A stretch of 64,000 bases of DNA from positions 1 to 64,000 of the forward strand of contig NZ_JARGYD010000008.1 of assembly GCF_029168315.1 (NCBI RefSeq), given 5' to 3'. This document shows, in pieces, positions 61,032 through 64,000 of the stretch; positions within the stretch are counted from its first letter, which is position 1; every line of letters begins with the position of its first letter. The notes beneath the pieces were generated by a model that was given only the letters and a program-made list of their open reading frames with translations, did no database searches and was not told where the DNA came from. Position numbers and translations under genes: made by a program. The stretch comes from Psychromarinibacter halotolerans. Lineage in GTDB: Bacteria > Pseudomonadota > Alphaproteobacteria > Rhodobacterales > Rhodobacteraceae.

Positions 61032-62131
61032 CAGCCCCCCAATGCCGCGCGGTTGCGCAGCAGGATCCACAGAAAGAACGGCCCGCCCAGCACCGCCGTG
61101 ACGATGCCGATGGGTAGTTCGGCGGGTGCGACCACGGTGCGGGCGATCATGTCCGCCGCGATCAGCAGCGCCCCGCCCAGCAGCGCCGAGGCGGGCAGCA
61201 AAAAGCGGTGGTCCGGTCCGATGGCCAGCCGCAGCAGGTGCGGGACGACGATCCCGACAAACCCGATGCCGCCGGACACCGCCACCGCCGCCCCGGCCGC
61301 CGCCGCCACGCAAAGGATCGAGATGTTTTTCATCCGCTGCACCGGGACCCCCATGTGCGACGCTGCCGCCTCGCCCAGCGCCAGCGCGTTCAGCGCGCGC
61401 GACAGAAACGGGACGACGCACAGCGCCAGCAGGATGATCGGACCGGCGGCCAGCACCTTGTTCCACGTCGCGCCGGCCAGCGATCCGAGGTTCCAGAACG
61501 TCAGGTCGCGCAACTGCGCGTCATTGGCCATGTAGACAAGAATGCCCGACAGCGCCCCCGCCAGCGCCTGCAACGCGATGCCCGCCAACAGCATGACGGC
61601 GACCGAGGTGCGCCCGTGGTGCGTCGACACGCGGTACAGCAGCAGCGTGGTGATCCACGCCCCCGCGAAGGCCGCAATCGGCACAAGATAGCCCGCGAAG
61701 GGCGCCGCGATCCATGCTGGCAGCAGGCCGCCCAGAACGATGGTGCCCACCGCGCCAAGCCCCGCGCCCGCGCTGACGCCGACCAGCCCGGGGTCGGCCA
61801 GCGGGTTGCGGAACAGCCCCTGCATCACCGCGCCCGACACCGCCAACGCACCGCCCACCAGCAGCCCCATCGCCATGCGCGGCAGGCGGATGTCCAGCAG
61901 CACGATGCGGTCGCGCGCCGCCAGCGGCTCGCCCGCCACCAGCGCCTTGAGCACCGGCCACAAGGCGGTGCCCGTCGCACCGACCGTCAGGCTGACCACC
62001 GCCACGGCGCACAACAGCACCGCCAGCCCGGCCAGCACCAGCCGCGCCCGCGCGCTGCGATCCCCGGCCAAACGTGCGCCGGGGGCAGAGCGCATCCGCC
62101 CCGCCCCCGGTCCGATCTCTGTCGACGCCAT
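61031..62131 (-). CDS. hmuU: Heme ABC transporter permease
   Basis: The 366-residue FecCD-type permease has about ten helices after a 30-residue polar N-terminus. It shows the family blocks DIRLPRMAMGLLVGGALAVS, NPLADPGLVGVSAGAGLGAV and GFVGIVVPHLLRL. It starts three bases after the hmuT stop. A second in-frame ATG 12 codons in is also possible. It moves heme delivered by HmuT across the inner membrane. Confidence 0.93.
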   Translation of the reverse strand: MASTEIGPGAGRMRSAPGARLAGDRSARARLVLAGLAVLLCAVAVVSLTVGATGTALWPVLKALVAGEPLAARDRIVLLDIRLPRMAMGLLVGGALAVSGAVMQGLFRNPLADPGLVGVSAGAGLGAVGTIVLGGLLPAWIAAPFAGYLVPIAAFAGAWITTLLLYRVSTHHGRTSVAVMLLAGIALQALAGALSGILVYMANDAQLRDLTFWNLGSLAGATWNKVLAAGPIILLALCVVPFLSRALNALALGEAAASHMGVPVQRMKNISILCVAAAAGAAVAVSGGIGFVGIVVPHLLRLAIGPDHRFLLPASALLGGALLIAADMIARTVVAPAELPIGIVTAVLGGPFFLWILLRNRAALGG

Positions 62132-62134
62132 CGG

Positions 62135-62998
62135 TCAGGCGCCGCCGTACAGCGCGTCGTGCAGGCTGCGCACCGCGTCCGGCGTGCGGGGACCGAAGCC
62201 CAGCAGCAGCAATCCGTCGATCCGCACGACGCTGCGGCTTTCGGCTGCCGGCGTCGCAGAGACGGCGGGCAGCGCGAACAGGTCGTCGTCCGACATGGCG
62301 TGTTCGCCGCCCCGGTCCATCATCAGGATCACGTCGGGGGCTGCCGCGATGATCGCCTCTTCGCTGACCGGCTTGTAGCCGTCGAAGCCCTCGACCGCGT
62401 TGACCGCGCCGGACATTCGGATGATCCCGTCCGCCGTGGTGTCGGTGCCCGAGGCCATGATCCGACCGCCCTGCGCGGTCAGGATGAACATCACCCGCTT
62501 CGGCGTCTCCGGCATCTCGGCGGGGATCGCCTCGGCCAGCGCGGCGTCGACCTCGTCGGCCAGCGCAGCACCCTTCTCGGCCACGTCCAGCGCGGCGGCC
62601 ACCGCCTCGATCTTGGCGCGCACGGTGTCGCGGTCGAAACCGTCCGGCACCGCGACGAACTCGATCGCCGCCTCTTCCAGCACGTCGATCGTCTCGGCCG
62701 GGCCGCTGCCCGCTTCGGCGATCACAAGGTCGGGGTTCACCGACAGCACGCCCTCGGGCGACAGCGCACGCATATAGCCGACGTCGGGCAGCTCCAGCAC
62801 CTCGGGGGGATAGCTGGATGTGGTGTCGCGCGCGACCAAGCGGTCCTGTTCGCCAAGGGCATAGACGATCTCGGTGACCGAGCCGCCGACCGACAGCACA
62901 CGCTCGCCCGGGGCCACGTCCTGCGCCAGCGCCCCGCCCGTCAAAGCCGCAAGCGCAACGGCGCCAAGGATGGGAACGGAAGTGATCCGAAAGCTCAT
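62135..62998 (-). CDS. hmuT: Heme-binding periplasmic protein
   Basis: The 287-residue class III binding protein has a signal peptide (MSFRITSVPILGAVALAAL..., cleavage near GALAQ). The heme-ligand Tyr75 sits in the conserved GYMRALSPEGVLS. Its ATG overlaps the hmuS stop by four bases (ATGA). It receives heme from an outer-membrane receptor, whose gene is not in the window, and passes it to HmuUV. Confidence 0.93.
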   Translation of the reverse strand: MSFRITSVPILGAVALAALTGGALAQDVAPGERVLSVGGSVTEIVYALGEQDRLVARDTTSSYPPEVLELPDVGYMRALSPEGVLSVNPDLVIAEAGSGPAETIDVLEEAAIEFVAVPDGFDRDTVRAKIEAVAAALDVAEKGAALADEVDAALAEAIPAEMPETPKRVMFILTAQGGRIMASGTDTTADGIIRMSGAVNAVEGFDGYKPVSEEAIIAAAPDVILMMDRGGEHAMSDDDLFALPAVSATPAAESRSVVRIDGLLLLGFGPRTPDAVRSLHDALYGGA

Positions 62999-64000
62999 GC
63001 GACGGCCTCCTTCTCGGCCTCGGCCCGGACGCTTTCGAGTGTCGCGACCACCTCGGCGAAGGCGGGGCGGTGGTCCGTCTCGCCCGACCGGCTGCCGAAC
63101 ACCTGCAGGATCAGCATCCCGTCCTTGTCGAAGCCTTCGATCGACAGCGCGGGCCCGCGCCGGGTGGGCTTTTCCACCGCCCAAAGCTCGGCGACATGGT
63201 CCGACCGCAGGTGCAGGTTGAAGTCGGGGTCCAGCACGTTCTGCCACGGCCCCATCTTCTTCATCGTGTTCAGCGGCCCGGTGTGGATCTGGATGCAGCC
63301 ACGGTTGCCGACAAAGACCATCACCTCGACGCCCTGCGCCGAACAGGTCTCTAGTGCGGTGTCCAGCGCGGCGGGGTCCAGCTGCCGCACCCACGGCGCG
63401 CCCGCGATGCGGTAGGCGCCCAGCCGGTTCATCCGCAGCTTGGCCGTCAGCCGCAGGAACTGGTGGGTGTCGGTCATCCGCTCCCATTCCTTCAGCAGGA
63501 TGTCGCGCTTTTCCGGCTCGGACTTCGGCGCCTCGACCGGTTCGCGCGGCTGCAGCGTCAGCGATTGCGACGCATCGCCGGTGGCCAGCGCGTCGCGGAT
63601 GGCCAGCCACTCGGTCGGGTCGGCATCCAGCGGCAGGATCACCTTGTGCACGGCATCCCCGGCGGCGTCGAACACCTGAAAGCTGCGGCGCACGCCGTTG
63701 TCCGTCTCGACCTCGACCGCAAAGCCGTGGACCCACGCATTCGGGAAGATCCGCAGATCGATCGCGCCATTCAGCACCATCGACGCATGGGCGCCGGATT
63801 TGTAATTGTCATACACGCCGGTCTTTTCGCTGACGGCGCTTTCGTTGCGGGTCAGGGCCATCACCGGCCCCAGCGCGCCAAGTCGCGGCACCAGCGCATC
63901 GGGGGTCGCGTCGATTCGCGTCGCGCCCTGCCCGACACGCGCGGCGACCAGATCCGCCTCGGTCACGCCGAGTTGAGCGGCGAGGTCGCGCGGGCGCGCC
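62995..64000 (-). CDS. hmuS: Hemin-degrading/chaperone factor HmuS, 5' end beyond the window
   Basis: The frame stays open to the right edge. The in-frame GTG at 63966 is internal, because the codons upstream read ARPRDLAAQLG, the usual continuation of the HemS/HmuS N-terminus (RDLAAQLGVTEADLVAARVG). At least 335 residues are present of about 350. It shows the two tandem HemS-type halves, with RNESAVSEKTGVYDN in the first and FVGNRGCIQIHTGPL in the second. HmuS binds cytoplasmic heme and, in related bacteria, helps break it down. It is translationally coupled to hmuT. Confidence 0.93.
   Translation of the reverse strand, partial: ARPRDLAAQLGVTEADLVAARVGQGATRIDATPDALVPRLGALGPVMALTRNESAVSEKTGVYDNYKSGAHASMVLNGAIDLRIFPNAWVHGFAVEVETDNGVRRSFQVFDAAGDAVHKVILPLDADPTEWLAIRDALATGDASQSLTLQPREPVEAPKSEPEKRDILLKEWERMTDTHQFLRLTAKLRMNRLGAYRIAGAPWVRQLDPAALDTALETCSAQGVEVMVFVGNRGCIQIHTGPLNTMKKMGPWQNVLDPDFNLHLRSDHVAELWAVEKPTRRGPALSIEGFDKDGMLILQVFGSRSGETDHRPAFAEVVATLESVRAEAEKEAVA

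Noticed and set aside
1..64000. CRISPR arrays, tRNA or rRNA genes, insertion sequences, prophage or integrative element boundaries
   Set aside because: I looked for repeat-spacer patterns, cloverleaf sequences, transposase/integrase motifs and terminal inverted repeats and saw none.

Overview
The window is GC-rich, densely packed bacterial DNA of alphaproteobacterial type. A Roseobacter-clade or other Rhodobacteraceae member is the best guess. The reasons are the sulfoacetaldehyde acetyltransferase (xsc)-pta set, a fused MrpAB antiporter subunit, many ABC and TRAP uptake operons with Tat-like signal peptides, and the extragenic GGGGGCAGAGCCCCC repeats that I recall as common in that family. 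No rRNA, tRNA, CRISPR array, transposase or phage gene was seen. This is accessory metabolic chromosome or megaplasmid, not a mobile island.

Layout. (1) 44-2375: a peptide-type ABC binding protein, with its operon running off the left edge, divergent from a DUF1028 Ntn-hydrolase-like gene. (2) 2353-10834, minus strand: an MMPL/RND-type transporter, a LolA-like periplasmic protein and an outer-membrane barrel, followed by xsc, pta and ackA, which turn sulfoacetaldehyde into sulfite plus acetyl-CoA or acetate. (3) 10974-17533: a PotABCD-like ABC importer with an Asp/Glu (hydantoin-type) racemase, divergent from a GntR/FCD regulator and a GNAT. A near-perfect ATTGTATACGAT operator lies between them. 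(4) 17544-21513: an orphan CheB-CheR-PAS fusion and an unknown protein. (5) 22256-28317: the complete Mrp (Pha) Na+/H+ antiporter operon A/B fused-C-D-E-F-G, ending in a terminator and a repeat cluster. (6) 28521-38984: a divergent catabolic locus with SDR, FAD amine oxidase, HyuA, HyuB and RidA on one side and TRAP dctPQM plus a DeoR regulator on the other. (7) 39288-43928: an AT-richer islet with a SecD-P1-like secreted protein, then an aldehyde dehydrogenase and a ThDP decarboxylase-like enzyme divergent from an IclR regulator. (8) 44047-55666: an RpiR regulator followed by a sugar-type ABC importer whose two permeases are fused into one protein, then an amidohydrolase, an aldehyde dehydrogenase, a two-subunit GMC dehydrogenase and an FAD oxidoreductase. 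(9) 55682-64000: a GNAT, DUF2218, a catecholate-siderophore ABC importer and, convergent to it, the heme system hmuSTUV, with hmuS running off the right edge.

The window reads as a string of self-contained nutrient modules. Each joins a transporter or substrate-generating step, two to five catabolic enzymes and a local regulator from a different family (GntR, DeoR, IclR, RpiR), next to iron and sodium homeostasis. The most likely undescribed biology is in three places: the RpiR locus (fused permease, cytoplasmic-looking Fe-S-type GMC enzyme, ALDH with an altered cofactor loop), the HyuAB-RidA-FAD oxidase-TRAP locus, and the MMPL/LolA-like/barrel trio in front of xsc.
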